This document shows positions 34,424 through 42,947 of a DNA stretch of 64,000 nucleotides, one piece after another. Below the pieces are notes generated by a model. That model made no database searches and was not told the DNA's origin. It saw nothing but the letters and a program-made list of their open reading frames with translations. Within the stretch, counting starts at the first letter, position 1. Each line of letters starts with the position of its first letter. A program made the translations under genes and the position numbers. The stretch spans positions 635,810 through 699,809 of the forward strand of contig NZ_PDOG01000002.1 of assembly GCF_003202205.1 (NCBI RefSeq), read 5' to 3'. The DNA comes from Halomonas sp. LBP4 (GTDB lineage Bacteria > Pseudomonadota > Gammaproteobacteria > Pseudomonadales > Halomonadaceae).

Positions 34424-37174
34424 ATGCATCAGGCCCGAACCACCTGCCCCTACTGCGGCGTCGGCTGTGGCGTACTGGCCTGCGTGGAGAACGACCGGAT
34501 CACCGGGGTGGAAGGCGATGCCGATCACCCGGCCAACTTCGGGCGGCTGTGCGTCAAGGGCTCGGCATTGCACGAGACCCTGGGGGACCACGGCCGGCTG
34601 ACCCGCCCCCGCGTCGACGGCGTCGAGGTGGAGTGGGACACGGCGCTGGATGCCGTGGCCGACCGGCTGCAGGCGACTCGCCGCGACCACGGCAAGGACG
34701 CGGTGGCGGCCTACCTCTCGGGGCAGTTGCTCACCGAGGACTACTACGTCGCCAACAAGCTGTTCAAGGGCTTTCTCGGCACCCCGCACCTGGATACCAA
34801 CTCGCGACTCTGCATGGCCTCGGCGGTGGCGGCCTACAAGCGCGCCCTGGGGGCCGATGCGGTGCCCTGCAACTACGAGGATATCGAAGACGCCGAGCTG
34901 GTGGTGCTGGTGGGCTCGAACCTGGCCTGGAACCACCCGGTGCTCTACCAGCGCCTGCGCACCGCCAAGAGTCGCAATCCGCTGCTGCGGGTGGTGGTGA
35001 TCGACCCCCGGGTGACCGACACCTGCGAGATCGCCGACCTCTACCTGGGCCTCAAGCCCGGCAGCGACGCCCGGCTGTTCAACGGCCTGCTGACCTGGAT
35101 GGCCGACAAGGGCAAGCTGGATCGCGTCTATCTCGAGAAACACACCACCGGTTTCGATGCCGCCCTGGCGGCGGCCCGGGAGGAGGACGACTCGGTGGAG
35201 GCCATCGCCGCCGACTGCGATGTCGACCCGGAGCGCCTGGAGACCTTCTTCTACTGGTTCGCCAGCCAGTTGCACGTGGTGACCCTCTACTCCCAGGGCA
35301 TCAACCAGTCCTCCAGTGGTACCGACAAGTGCAACGCCATCATCAACTGCCACCTGGCCGGCGGCAAGATCGGGCTGCCCGGTGCCGGCCCCTTCTCGAT
35401 CACCGGCCAGCCCAACGCCATGGGCGGGCGCGAGGTGGGGGGCCTGGCCAACCAGTTGGCCGCCCACATGGACTACCACAGCCCCGGCGCCATCGACCGC
35501 GTCACCCGCTTCTGGACGACGGAATCGCTTGTCCCGACCCTGCCCGAGGGGCCGGGCCATAAGGCGGTGGAGCTCTTCGAGGCGATCGAGCGGGGCGAGG
35601 TGCGGGCGGTATGGATCATGGCCACCAACCCGGCGGTCAGTCTGCCCGACGTTCACCGGGTGCGCCGGGCCCTGGCGAAGTGTCCGCTGGTGATCGTCTC
35701 CGAGTGCGTGGCCGACACCGACCTGTTGCCCTACGCCGACATCGTGCTGCCGGCCTCGGGCTGGTCGGAGAAGGACGGCACCGTGACCAATTCCGAGCGA
35801 CGCATCTCCCGCCAGCGCGGCATCCTGCCGCCGCCGGGGGAGGCGCGTCACGACTGGTGGATCATCACCCAGGTGGCCCACCGGCTCGGGTTCGGCGAGG
35901 CCTTCGCCTTCGGGCATCCGAGCGAGATCTTCGACGAGCATGCCCGGCTGTCGGGGTTCGAGAACCTGGCCGGCTCCGAGTCCGCCCGGCTGTTCGATAT
36001 CTCCGGCCTGGCCGGGCTCGACCGGGCGGCCTATGACGCCCTGGCCCCGATCCAGTGGCCGGTGACGGCCCGGGCACCGCAGGGGACGGCGCGGCTGTTC
36101 GAGGATGGCCGTTTCGCCACCCCGGACGGCCTGGCCAGGCTGATCCCGGTGCGACCGCGCGAGCCCGAGCAGGCGCTGAGCGAGGCACGCCCGCTGCGCC
36201 TCAACACCGGACGGGTGCGCGACCAGTGGCACACCATGACCCGCACCGGCCGGGCGCCGCGGCTGATGAACCACCGCGCCGAGCCCTTTATCGAGCTCAC
36301 CCCGGAAGATGCCCAGGCCCTGGGCATCGAGGATCAGCAGCTGGCGCGCTTGACCGGCGCCGGCGGCGACTACCTCGGCCGGGTGCGGCTCTCCAAGGGG
36401 CAGCGCCGTGGCGAGGTCTTCGTGCCCATGCACTGGACCGGTCAATTCAGCGGCTGCGCGAGCATGGGGGGGCTGCTCGAGGCGCACCTCGACCCGGTCT
36501 CCGGTCAGCCCGAGTCCAAGCACGGTGCGGTGGCGCTCGAACCGCTGACGGACGGCTGGGAAGCGACCCTGCTGGTGGCCGACGACCTGGATGCCGAAGC
36601 CGACTGGTGTGACACCGCCGACTACTGGGCGCGCATTCCCCTGGGCGGGTGCCAGCGCTGGCAGCTGGCCGGCGGTCGGCCGGGCGAGCGCCCCGACTGG
36701 CTGGCCTGGCTGGCCCGGCACCTGCCGGTGGCCCCGGCGCTGTGGTGTGAGGACCCGGCCAGTGGACGCCTGCGGGCCGCGGGGATCGAGGCGGGTCGCC
36801 TGCGTTGGTGGCTGATGGTGGCGCCTCCCCGGGAGCTCCCCGGCCTGGCCTGGCTCGACGAGCGCTTCCAGGAGAGCGCCCGCGGCGAATCGCTGGATGC
36901 GACCCGTCGCCGACGACTGCTGGCCGGTTGCGACGACGGCGCCGCCGATAGCGGCCCGGTGGTGTGCAGCTGCCACCAGGTGGGCCGCTCCTCCATCGTC
37001 TCGGCCATCCAGGGGGGCGACACCAGCGTCGAGGCGCTCGGTGCACGGCTGGCCTGCGGCACCCAGTGCGGCAGCTGCATCCCCGAACTGAAGTCCCTTA
37101 TCGAAGAAAGTGCCGAAGAGGAGAGGGCCCATGCGCGCACTGAGCCGAAGCCTGAAATCGTTGACGTCGCCTGA
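34424..37174 (+). CDS. nasA: Assimilatory nitrate reductase catalytic subunit NasA
   Basis: 916 residues. The N-terminal [4Fe-4S] site is C8-P-Y-C11-G-V-G-C15 with C43 (L-C-V-K-G). The bis-MGD molybdenum domains follow (T-N-S-R-L-C-M-A-S near residue 125 with the likely Mo-ligand region; G-S-N-L-A-W-N-H-P; G-Q-P-N-A-M-G-G-R-E-V-G-G). A C-terminal BFD-like [2Fe-2S] domain is at about 850-895 (C-S-C-H-Q-V-G ... C-G-T-Q-C-G-S-C). Reduces nitrate to nitrite in the cytoplasm; no Tat signal. The extra cluster is typical of NADH-linked NasA. First gene of nasA-cobA; cobA starts inside its last 44 bases. Confidence 0.97.
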   Translation: MHQARTTCPYCGVGCGVLACVENDRITGVEGDADHPANFGRLCVKGSALHETLGDHGRLTRPRVDGVEVEWDTALDAVADRLQATRRDHGKDAVAAYLSGQLLTEDYYVANKLFKGFLGTPHLDTNSRLCMASAVAAYKRALGADAVPCNYEDIEDAELVVLVGSNLAWNHPVLYQRLRTAKSRNPLLRVVVIDPRVTDTCEIADLYLGLKPGSDARLFNGLLTWMADKGKLDRVYLEKHTTGFDAALAAAREEDDSVEAIAADCDVDPERLETFFYWFASQLHVVTLYSQGINQSSSGTDKCNAIINCHLAGGKIGLPGAGPFSITGQPNAMGGREVGGLANQLAAHMDYHSPGAIDRVTRFWTTESLVPTLPEGPGHKAVELFEAIERGEVRAVWIMATNPAVSLPDVHRVRRALAKCPLVIVSECVADTDLLPYADIVLPASGWSEKDGTVTNSERRISRQRGILPPPGEARHDWWIITQVAHRLGFGEAFAFGHPSEIFDEHARLSGFENLAGSESARLFDISGLAGLDRAAYDALAPIQWPVTARAPQGTARLFEDGRFATPDGLARLIPVRPREPEQALSEARPLRLNTGRVRDQWHTMTRTGRAPRLMNHRAEPFIELTPEDAQALGIEDQQLARLTGAGGDYLGRVRLSKGQRRGEVFVPMHWTGQFSGCASMGGLLEAHLDPVSGQPESKHGAVALEPLTDGWEATLLVADDLDAEADWCDTADYWARIPLGGCQRWQLAGGRPGERPDWLAWLARHLPVAPALWCEDPASGRLRAAGIEAGRLRWWLMVAPPRELPGLAWLDERFQESARGESLDATRRRRLLAGCDDGAADSGPVVCSCHQVGRSSIVSAIQGGDTSVEALGARLACGTQCGSCIPELKSLIEESAEEERAHARTEPKPEIVDVA

Positions 37175-38054
37175 CGTCCCCGGCGCCCTGGCACGCCTCG
37201 GAGCCGCGGCCGGCCGGTACCTGGAGGGGCTGAAGGGTACGACCGGCGAGGCCGGCGTGACGCTGCCGCTGCGGGGGGAGTGCCGCCCCGGGCGCGTCTA
37301 CCTGGTGGGCGCCGGCAGCGGTGATGTGGAGTTGCTGACCCTCAAGGCCGCGCGGTTGCTCATGCAGGCCGACGCGGTGGTCTATGACCGCCTGGTCGGC
37401 GATGAGGTGCTGGCGCTGATTCCCGCTGGGCGCGAGCGCTACTACGTGGGCAAGGCCAGCGGCCATCACAGCGTGCCCCAGGCCGAGATCGGGGCCCTGA
37501 TGGTCGAACTGGCGGGGCAGGGCAAGTCGGTGGTGCGCCTCAAGGGGGGCGATCCGGGGGTGTTCGGGCGAATGGGCGAGGAGCTCGCCGCGCTGGCCGA
37601 GGCCGGCATTCCCGCCGAGATCGTGCCCGGCATTACCGCGGCGTCCGCGGCCTGTGCGGGCATGGGCATCCCGCTCACCGACCGTGCCCACGCCCAGCAG
37701 TTGCGTTTCGTCACCGCCCAGCTCTGCCGCGAGGATGGCGAGCCCGACTGGGCATCGCTGGCTCGCCGGGACGAGACCCTGGTGTTCTACATGGGACTCT
37801 CCAAGGTGGCGGCGATCTGTGCCGGCCTGCGCCGCGCCGGGCTCCCCGACGACTGGCCGATCATGCTGGTGGCCAACGCCAGCCTGCCCGAACAGCAATC
37901 GCTCACCGGCACCCTGGCCGACATGCCCGCCAGGCTCGAGGCGGAGCCGCTGCCCTCGCCCTGCCTGATCGTGGTGGGCAGCGTGGTACGCATGGTCGAG
38001 GCCAGTCCGGCTTCACCGTCCCGTTCGGAATCGAGCGGGGCTACGGACCCTTGA
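37131..38054 (+). CDS. cobA: Uroporphyrinogen-III C-methyltransferase (siroheme synthesis)
   Basis: 307 residues from ATG 37131 with GAGGAGAGG upstream, overlapping the nasA end by 44 bp. After a ~50-residue N-terminal extension the SAM-dependent methyltransferase core begins: G-R-V-Y-L-V-G-A-G-S-G-D-V-E-L-L-T (signature 1), V-V-Y-D-R-L-V, then R-L-K-G-G-D-P-G-V-F-G-R-M-G-E-E (signature 2) and V-P-G-I-T-A-A-S-A. Makes precorrin-2, the precursor of siroheme required by NirB, which explains the coupling to nasA. The short N-terminal extension is not the CysG Rossmann domain, so ferrochelatase/oxidase activity must come from elsewhere. Confidence 0.95.
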   Translation: MRALSRSLKSLTSPDVPGALARLGAAAGRYLEGLKGTTGEAGVTLPLRGECRPGRVYLVGAGSGDVELLTLKAARLLMQADAVVYDRLVGDEVLALIPAGRERYYVGKASGHHSVPQAEIGALMVELAGQGKSVVRLKGGDPGVFGRMGEELAALAEAGIPAEIVPGITAASAACAGMGIPLTDRAHAQQLRFVTAQLCREDGEPDWASLARRDETLVFYMGLSKVAAICAGLRRAGLPDDWPIMLVANASLPEQQSLTGTLADMPARLEAEPLPSPCLIVVGSVVRMVEASPASPSRSESSGATDP

Positions 38055-38114
38055 GGGATCGCTGACACGAACCCCGGTCGCCCGGCCATCCCCGGGCGGT
38101 TTCCCCGCCTTCCA

Positions 38115-38148
38115 GGCGGCGTACTGTAACGCCGCCTTTCCATTTTTT
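38115..38148 (+). terminator. Intrinsic terminator of nasA-cobA
   Basis: GGCGGCG (38115-38121), 8-nt loop, CGCCGCC (38130-38136), then TTTCCATTTTTT. Confidence 0.85.
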
Positions 38149-38344
38149 GGCACTCCGACGACTGGGCTGATTTACCTGAACTTTTGCTTGCAGCGGAGGG
38201 TTGAAGAACCCTTCGCCGCCCTTACTGCTTCACGCCCTTAACACTATCCCTCCTCTCCCTGGCCGGTGCCGCGTGCTCCGGTGTTGTCCGTTTATTTTTA
38301 ACATATTGTTTTTAAAGTATTTTATTCGCGACTTGGGGCCGTGC

Positions 38345-38360
38345 TGGCATGGGTCGTGCT
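38345..38360 (+). promoter_or_regulatory. Sigma-54 promoter of the glycine-rich protein operon
   Basis: TGGCATGGGTCGTGCT: GG (38346-38347), ten bases, GC (38358-38359); 13 of 15 positions agree with TGGCACG-N4-TTGC spacing. An AT-rich tract lies just upstream. The matching activator is probably the sigma-54 regulator encoded at the other end of the locus. Predicted start about 38371, giving a ~118-nt leader. Confidence 0.7.
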
Positions 38361-38488
38361 CTAGAGTCCATGACTGCGAGCGGGTATCGACGTTCAAGGG
38401 GCTGACGGCCTTCGATGCAATGACACCGGTTCGCAGTGAAACGCAGTAATGCAACGAAGGCCCAGTCGAACTGAATGGAGCAACGATC

Positions 38489-39646
38489 ATGAAAAAGTAT
38501 CTGGTAGTCGCGGGTACTCCCTTGCTGGCGCTGGTGATGGCGATCTCCACGGCCCATGCGAACCCGAGTGCCGGCTTTGCAGATCAGGTCGATCAGGAGG
38601 TGGATTCCACGGCAGTTGCCATTGGCGGTAGCAGTGGCAATGCAGATGGTGGTGGCGGCTTCGGCGTGGGTGTTGGCGGCGGCGGCGGCAACGCCAACGG
38701 TGGCATAAACGATGATGACTCCGGCGGGGCCAACGGCGGCACTGGTGGTGCCGGCGGCTATGGTGAAGGTACCGGGATGGGTGGCAACGGCGGCTCCACC
38801 GGCCGTGGCGGCGATGCCTGGGCCATGAGCGAGTCCTACAACACCTCCACCAGCGTGATCTCGCTGCAGGAGATGCACTCCACCGTCAATGGTGCCGGTA
38901 TTGCCATCATCGGTGGCACTGGCGCCGCAGGGGCTCAGGGCGGCGCCGGCGGTGCGGCAGCCGCGGTGAACGTGGGCATCGGTGCCGGCGGCGATGGTGG
39001 CGATGGCAATGGCGGTGACGGTGGCACAGCACTCGCCGGGGCCGGTGACGGTGCCGGAGGCGGTGAGGCGACTGGCGTCGGGGTGGGCCTCGGCGGTGGA
39101 CTCGGTGCCGGAGACGGTGGCGATACCGGCGCCGGCGCCGGTGCGGCCTCCGGTTCCCTGGGCGCCAACCTTGCAGGCCTCAGCGCCGGTGAAGATGTCG
39201 ACGATGATAATACCGCTGGCGGCTCTCAGAGCGCTGCAGCCGACTCCGCTGCCACCGCCAGTGCTTCCTCAGGTGATGGCGGTGCCGGCACCGGCACCGG
39301 TACCGGCACCGGCACCGGCGAGGGTGCCGCCACGGCCGGCAACGGCGGCAATGGTGGCAATGCCAATGCCCTGGCCGGCAACGGCGGCAATGGCAACGGC
39401 GGCAACGGCGGCAATGGCAACGGTACCACCGGCGATGCCATGGCCACGGCCGGCAACGGCGGGGCCGGCGGCAATGGCGGCAACGGTGGAGCGGCGGTCT
39501 TCTCGACCGGTGCGGCCAGCGTGTCCGTCGGCGGGGGTGTGTTCGGCGGCATCAGCAACATGAACGTCTCCACCGGCCTCTACAACTCGCAGCTGGCCGG
39601 CACCAGCGTTGCCGCTCACAGCAATGTAAGCATTGGCGGCAACTAA
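38489..39646 (+). CDS. Secreted glycine-rich repeat protein (candidate fibre/adhesin subunit)
   Basis: 385 residues. Signal peptide 1-24 (cleavage after A-H-A). Most of the mature protein is Gly/Ala/Asn low-complexity sequence with G-G-N-G-G, G-T-G-T-G and G-A-G-G repeats and acidic D-D-D patches. Two less repetitive islands stand out: S-Y-N-T-S-T-S-V-I-S-L-Q-E-M-H (around 111-127) and the C-terminal end with N-V-S-T-G-L-Y-N-S-Q-L-A-G (around 355-370). Composition suits an extracellular fibre, amyloid or matrix protein. First gene of a sigma-54-driven operon with two other small secreted proteins and a C39 peptidase. It has no Fap-type or curlin repeats that I recognise. The start is sure (GGAGCAACG then ATG 38489). 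Confidence 0.8.
   Translation: MKKYLVVAGTPLLALVMAISTAHANPSAGFADQVDQEVDSTAVAIGGSSGNADGGGGFGVGVGGGGGNANGGINDDDSGGANGGTGGAGGYGEGTGMGGNGGSTGRGGDAWAMSESYNTSTSVISLQEMHSTVNGAGIAIIGGTGAAGAQGGAGGAAAAVNVGIGAGGDGGDGNGGDGGTALAGAGDGAGGGEATGVGVGLGGGLGAGDGGDTGAGAGAASGSLGANLAGLSAGEDVDDDNTAGGSQSAAADSAATASASSGDGGAGTGTGTGTGTGEGAATAGNGGNGGNANALAGNGGNGNGGNGGNGNGTTGDAMATAGNGGAGGNGGNGGAAVFSTGAASVSVGGGVFGGISNMNVSTGLYNSQLAGTSVAAHSNVSIGGN
39285..39318 (+). repeat. In-frame hexanucleotide microsatellite in the glycine-rich gene
   Basis: Near-perfect tandem ACCGGC/ACCGGT units encoding alternating Gly-Thr. Slippage would change repeat number without changing frame, so length variation of the protein is possible. Confidence 0.7.
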
Positions 39647-39689
39647 TCGAATCACCTGGCCCAGGGACGGGCATGAGTTGTCGCGTCCG

Positions 39690-39719
39690 GGAACTGGCGG
39701 AGCACGCTCCGCCAGTTCC
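39690..39719 (+). terminator. 13-bp hairpin between the glycine-rich gene and the downstream genes
   Basis: GGAACTGGCGGAG (39690-39702), CACG loop, CTCCGCCAGTTCC (39707-39719). No T-run. Likely an mRNA stabiliser or partial terminator that keeps the first gene expressed above the rest. Confidence 0.65.
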
Positions 39720-39765
39720 TCCACCGCTCGGGGAGACCCGGGAAAGTCCGGAAGGAGGCTAGGCG

Positions 39766-40203
39766 ATGAAGGCGATAATGACTGTCCCGCGGCGAGAGCG
39801 ATTCCGCCGGCGACTCCTGGCAACCCTGGTCGTGCTGTCGGCGGGCGGGGCGGGAATGGGCTACGCCGATGCGGGCGAAGTCGGTGGGAGTATTCCCTCT
39901 TCCGGTTCCGGCTTCGCGGCCCTGCCGAGCATGGATCTCGAGGCGATGGCGCAGGCGCGGGGGCGGGAGGGTGTCAACGTCCACCTCGACAGCGTCAATG
40001 TGCAGAGCATCCAGGACCTGAATGCCATCTCCGTCGGCTCCGATTTCAATGTCATCAACGGCAACATGATGACCGGCTCCATCACCTTCGAACAGGGGAG
40101 CATGGGCCACTTCAGCGGTACCGGGATCTTCAACGGCATCACCGGCAATGCCAATGCCGTCAACAACGCCATCGGCATCAGCGTTTATATCCAGAATCCT
40201 TGA
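39766..40203 (+). CDS. Small secreted protein of the glycine-rich locus
   Basis: 145 residues; GGAGG 8-10 nt before ATG 39766. The N-terminus is long and basic (R-R-E-R-F-R-R-R-L-L), then a hydrophobic segment ending G-M-G-Y-A-D-A-G (~residues 14-42), a probable signal peptide. The mature part has a regular beta-helical or amyloid-like look, with Asn/Gly/Ser-rich, alternating hydrophobic strands: V-N-V-Q-S-I-Q-D-L-N-A-I-S-V-G, N-V-I-N-G-N-M-M-T-G-S-I-T-F, G-H-F-S-G-T-G-I-F-N-G-I-T-G-N-A-N. This suggests a minor fibre subunit or nucleator. I do not recognise a named family. Confidence 0.75.
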   Translation: MKAIMTVPRRERFRRRLLATLVVLSAGGAGMGYADAGEVGGSIPSSGSGFAALPSMDLEAMAQARGREGVNVHLDSVNVQSIQDLNAISVGSDFNVINGNMMTGSITFEQGSMGHFSGTGIFNGITGNANAVNNAIGISVYIQNP

Positions 40204-40249
40204 TCCAGCGGCACGGTCCTTGAACGAGGAACGCTAGAGGCACAGGCCC

Positions 40250-40963
40250 ATGAGAGATTCAGCGAAACGCTCCCTGCTGCTGGCGGCGCTGCTGGCACTG
40301 TTGGGAGGCGGCATCGCCGCGAGCGTGGAGGCCGGTCCGGTCAACATCTCGAACCGCTTCGGCTCCTTCCAGGTTCAGGCCAAGAGCCTCTCGGAGTTCA
40401 GTTGGGAGAGGGTGGTGCCGCAGCAGTACGACTTCAGCTGCGGCTCGGCGGCGGTGGCGACCCTGCTGACCTTCCATTACGACCGGGAGACCACCGAGGC
40501 CGAGGTCTTCGAGTCGATGATCCGCCACGGTGATGCGGAGCAGATCCAGACCTATGGCTTCTCCATGCTGGACATGAAGCGCTACCTGGACACCCAGGGT
40601 CTCGACTCCGATGGCTTCAAGATCTCCCTGGACGACTTCATGCGCATCGGTGTGCCCGCCATCACCCTGGTCAATACCGGGGGGTACAAGCATTTCGTCG
40701 TCGTCAAGGGCGTCGACCGGGAGAACGTCCTGGTGGGAGACCCGGCGGCGGGGACCGTCGTGGTCCCGAAGGAGATGTTCGAGACGCTCTGGACCGGTAC
40801 GGTGCTCGGTGCCCGGGCGGAACTGGAAGTGGCCCAGCGCAACTTCAACAGCGAGCGTGACTGGCGCGTCCGTCCCTCCCCGCCCATCGCGGAGGGCGTG
40901 CAGCGTTACAACGTCGGAGCCAATCTGCTGTCGCTGCCGGGCATTACCGAACTGGGTAGGTAA
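40250..40963 (+). CDS. Secreted C39-family peptidase (FapD-like)
   Basis: 237 residues, signal peptide about 1-28. The peptidase C39 fold has all its catalytic elements: Q58/Q59 (oxyanion) in P-Q-Q-Y-D-F-S-C, nucleophile C64, H148 in Y-K-H-F-V-V-V and D164 in L-V-G-D-P-A-A-G. Unlike bacteriocin-exporting C39 ABC transporters there is no membrane or ATPase domain, so the enzyme acts alone in the periplasm, as FapD does in the Fap amyloid system. The likely job is proteolytic control of the secreted subunits or of the outer-membrane barrel encoded next door. Same operon as the glycine-rich gene. Confidence 0.88.
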   Translation: MRDSAKRSLLLAALLALLGGGIAASVEAGPVNISNRFGSFQVQAKSLSEFSWERVVPQQYDFSCGSAAVATLLTFHYDRETTEAEVFESMIRHGDAEQIQTYGFSMLDMKRYLDTQGLDSDGFKISLDDFMRIGVPAITLVNTGGYKHFVVVKGVDRENVLVGDPAAGTVVVPKEMFETLWTGTVLGARAELEVAQRNFNSERDWRVRPSPPIAEGVQRYNVGANLLSLPGITELGR

Positions 40964-40985
40964 TCACTCACAGGAGTTACCGACC

Positions 40986-41678
40986 ATGAACGTACACGCG
41001 GTGCACCAGGGAACCGGGCCTCTCGGGCACAGGCTCCTGCCTGCCGTGCTGTTGGCCGCGGCCATGTCCCTGGTGCCGACGGCGGCATCGCCCGTCTCGG
41101 CGGCGACGGCCTTCCCCTATGTGGAGCCCGGCGTCCAGCCCCGGCCGGATGATGCCGGGGTCTACCATCGGGGCGAGGTGATAGCCGCTGCCGAGCTCGA
41201 TACCCTGCGCGGCGGCTTCAACCTGGCGGGAATGGAACTGAACTTCGGAGCCAAGTTGACCACCCTGATCAACAACACCATCCGCTACGAGACCGAGGTG
41301 GCCTTCCGCAACAGCGGCGGGATCGAGGTGCTCTCCCAGACCCTGAGCAATGCTGGCGGTAGCCCCGTGACCCTGGTGGGGCCGGGCTCGACCGGTGCGG
41401 CTACCATCGCCGGGACCGACGGAGGGGGCGGGCTGGATCTGTCCGGTCTCACCGACTTCTCCGGCATCGTGGTCGAGGGCCCGGGCGGCATCGGCAGCAC
41501 CGCGGCCCTGCACCGCATCACCCGGCAGGCCATCGTCAGCACCCTGGCCACCACCGCCTCCGGCCAGACCATCCACAACGACATCGATATCAGCGTTCAG
41601 CTCAACAATATCGGTGAGCTGAGGTCGGCGCAGCAGAAGGCCAGGATCCTCAATGCCCTGCAGGGAATCGTTCGCTAA
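40986..41678 (+). CDS. Secreted protein with an LRGGF motif
   Basis: 230 residues from ATG 40986 (CAGGAG ~10 nt upstream), 22 bp after the C39 gene. A long N-terminus (about 1-40) carries a signal peptide ending A-S-P-V-S-A-A. Around residues 70-90 is E-L-D-T-L-R-G-G-F-N-L-A-G-M-E-L-N-F-G-A, a motif I have seen in proteins encoded beside C39 peptidases. The rest is beta-rich with a glycine-rich patch (G-T-D-G-G-G-G-L-D) and ends in an amphipathic helix. Possible role: extracellular accessory or minor subunit (FapE-like position). Function unproven. Confidence 0.75.
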   Translation: MNVHAVHQGTGPLGHRLLPAVLLAAAMSLVPTAASPVSAATAFPYVEPGVQPRPDDAGVYHRGEVIAAAELDTLRGGFNLAGMELNFGAKLTTLINNTIRYETEVAFRNSGGIEVLSQTLSNAGGSPVTLVGPGSTGAATIAGTDGGGGLDLSGLTDFSGIVVEGPGGIGSTAALHRITRQAIVSTLATTASGQTIHNDIDISVQLNNIGELRSAQQKARILNALQGIVR

Positions 41679-41743
41679 CGGCGTGGGCATCGATCCAGCG
41701 GAGCCGAGTGGGCAAGTTGGAACGTCGTCGAGCGGGAAGGTGG

Positions 41744-41767
41744 AGAGGCTGCCGGCAGGCAGCCTCT
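41744..41767. terminator. Bidirectional terminator between convergent genes
   Basis: Perfect 10-bp stem AGAGGCTGCC (41744-41753), GGCA loop, GGCAGCCTCT (41758-41767), in the gap between the LRGGF gene and the convergent barrel gene. Serves either direction. Confidence 0.65.
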
Positions 41768-41802
41768 GTCTTCGAGGCGGGCAGTCCCGAATGGGCCTTG
41801 CC

Positions 41803-42891
41803 TTAGAAGACATTCATGCCGAAGGGCGCCCTCAACGTCAGCATGGCATCCGGCGCATCGTCGGTGACGCCGAGCTCCAGGTTCAAGTTGAGCGCGGCGT
41901 CCTGGTTGAACTGGTAGGACCAGCCCAGCAGCAGCGAGCCCACGTTCAGGGTCCGGGTATTCTGGTCGACGGAGGCACCGGTATTGGGATCGACGAAGGT
42001 CGTCTCGGTCTCACCGATGAAGTCGTTCTTGTAGCCCAGGGTGAAGGAGGTCTTGGGGTTGATGGAGTAGGCCATGCCGAAGCTCAGCCGCACGGCGTCG
42101 CCTGGGTCGACCTTCTGGATCTCGTTCTCGCCGACCGGCTCGTTGACGTCGTCCTCGAGGTGGAACTGATAGCCCAGGTTGGCGAAGTAGACCGCCGGCG
42201 CCGAGGGGAAGAGCACCGTCAGGCTCGGCTCGATGGCATGGAAGCCGGAGCCCGTGGCCAGCTCCTCCTCGAGGCCGTTGGCGTCGCGGTCGACATCGAA
42301 GGGCCCCTGCCCGGTGGTGGACTTGTAGCGCAGGTTGCCCACGAAGAAGGGCGCGCCGTCCAGCCCGCGGTTGAGCTGGTAGTGGGCCGCGACCTCGATA
42401 TCGCCCAGATCATTGCCGGTCTGCTTGTTGTCGAGCTCGAAAGATTCGGGTTCCTCGATGCTGATGTTCGCCCTGTCCTCGCGGTAGAGGTAGGGGAGAC
42501 GCAGCTCCAGCTCGAGGCGATCGGTGACCCCCAGGCGACCGGTCAGGGCGGCGCCGAGGGTATCCCGGTCGATATCCTCGGCGGTCAGCACACCGATCTG
42601 CAGGGTGCTGAGAATCTCCACACCGCGGAACGTCAGGCGATTGACGCTGGAATGGGAGTATTGGAACTCCGGCTCCAGCACCAGTTGCCCCCGGGGCGTC
42701 AGCACGCCGCCGATGTCCGGAATGGATTGGACCTCGGGGGCGGCCGCTTCCTGGGGGGGCGGGCGCTGGCCGACGGGCTGTACCGGTGTGCCACCCTGAT
42801 CCTGGGGTGCTGGCTGGGCCCATGCCAGGCTACATCCCAGTAGCGATACGAGACCGGTGGCGGAGACGACTTGCTTTGCTGTGCATGCCAT
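41803..42891 (-). CDS. Outer-membrane beta-barrel protein (FapF-like/transporter fold)
   Basis: 362 residues from ATG 42891 (AAGGGAACC upstream). Signal peptide to about residue 25 (ends S-L-A-W-A). The mature N-terminus is a Pro/Gln-rich ~45-residue linker, then G-G-V-L-T-P-R-G-Q-L-V-L-E-P-E-F-Q-Y-S and a chain of amphipathic strands ending in the outer-membrane C-terminal Phe (G-M-N-V-F). The strand pattern resembles the Phenol_MetA_deg-type barrel that includes FapF, the secretion pore of Fap amyloid. FapF's coiled-coil plug is replaced here by the Pro-rich linker. It lies 56 bp downstream of the sigma-54 regulator on the same strand and converges on the secreted-protein operon. Confidence 0.82.
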   Translation of the reverse strand: MACTAKQVVSATGLVSLLGCSLAWAQPAPQDQGGTPVQPVGQRPPPQEAAAPEVQSIPDIGGVLTPRGQLVLEPEFQYSHSSVNRLTFRGVEILSTLQIGVLTAEDIDRDTLGAALTGRLGVTDRLELELRLPYLYREDRANISIEEPESFELDNKQTGNDLGDIEVAAHYQLNRGLDGAPFFVGNLRYKSTTGQGPFDVDRDANGLEEELATGSGFHAIEPSLTVLFPSAPAVYFANLGYQFHLEDDVNEPVGENEIQKVDPGDAVRLSFGMAYSINPKTSFTLGYKNDFIGETETTFVDPNTGASVDQNTRTLNVGSLLLGWSYQFNQDAALNLNLELGVTDDAPDAMLTLRAPFGMNVF

Positions 42892-42947
42892 GCGGTGGTT
42901 CCCTTGTTGCTTGGTGTTGTCATGACCTGGGACAGACGGCATTGGGG

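Larger units (their letters stand above)
38055..38488. other. Intergenic region before the glycine-rich gene
   Basis: 434 bp with no gene. It holds the nasA-cobA terminator (38115-38148), an AT-rich stretch (about 38285-38330) that may be an activator or IHF region, and the sigma-54 promoter at 38345-38360. Confidence 0.6.

Noticed and set aside
34289..37132. 947-residue open frame antisense to nasA, and similar long antisense frames over the GMC oxidoreductase, the DEAD-box helicase and nirB
   Set aside because: High-GC codon bias creates long open frames on the opposite strand; the sense proteins have full domain and active-site matches and the antisense ones show none.
38640..39640. Tandem repeats suggesting a CRISPR array or non-coding satellite
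   Set aside because: Repeat units keep one frame encoding Gly-rich sequence after a signal peptide; there are no regularly spaced unique spacers.
42892..42947. A separate sigma-54 promoter directly before the outer-membrane barrel gene
   Set aside because: No GG-N10-GC match in the short gap; co-transcription with the regulator is simpler.
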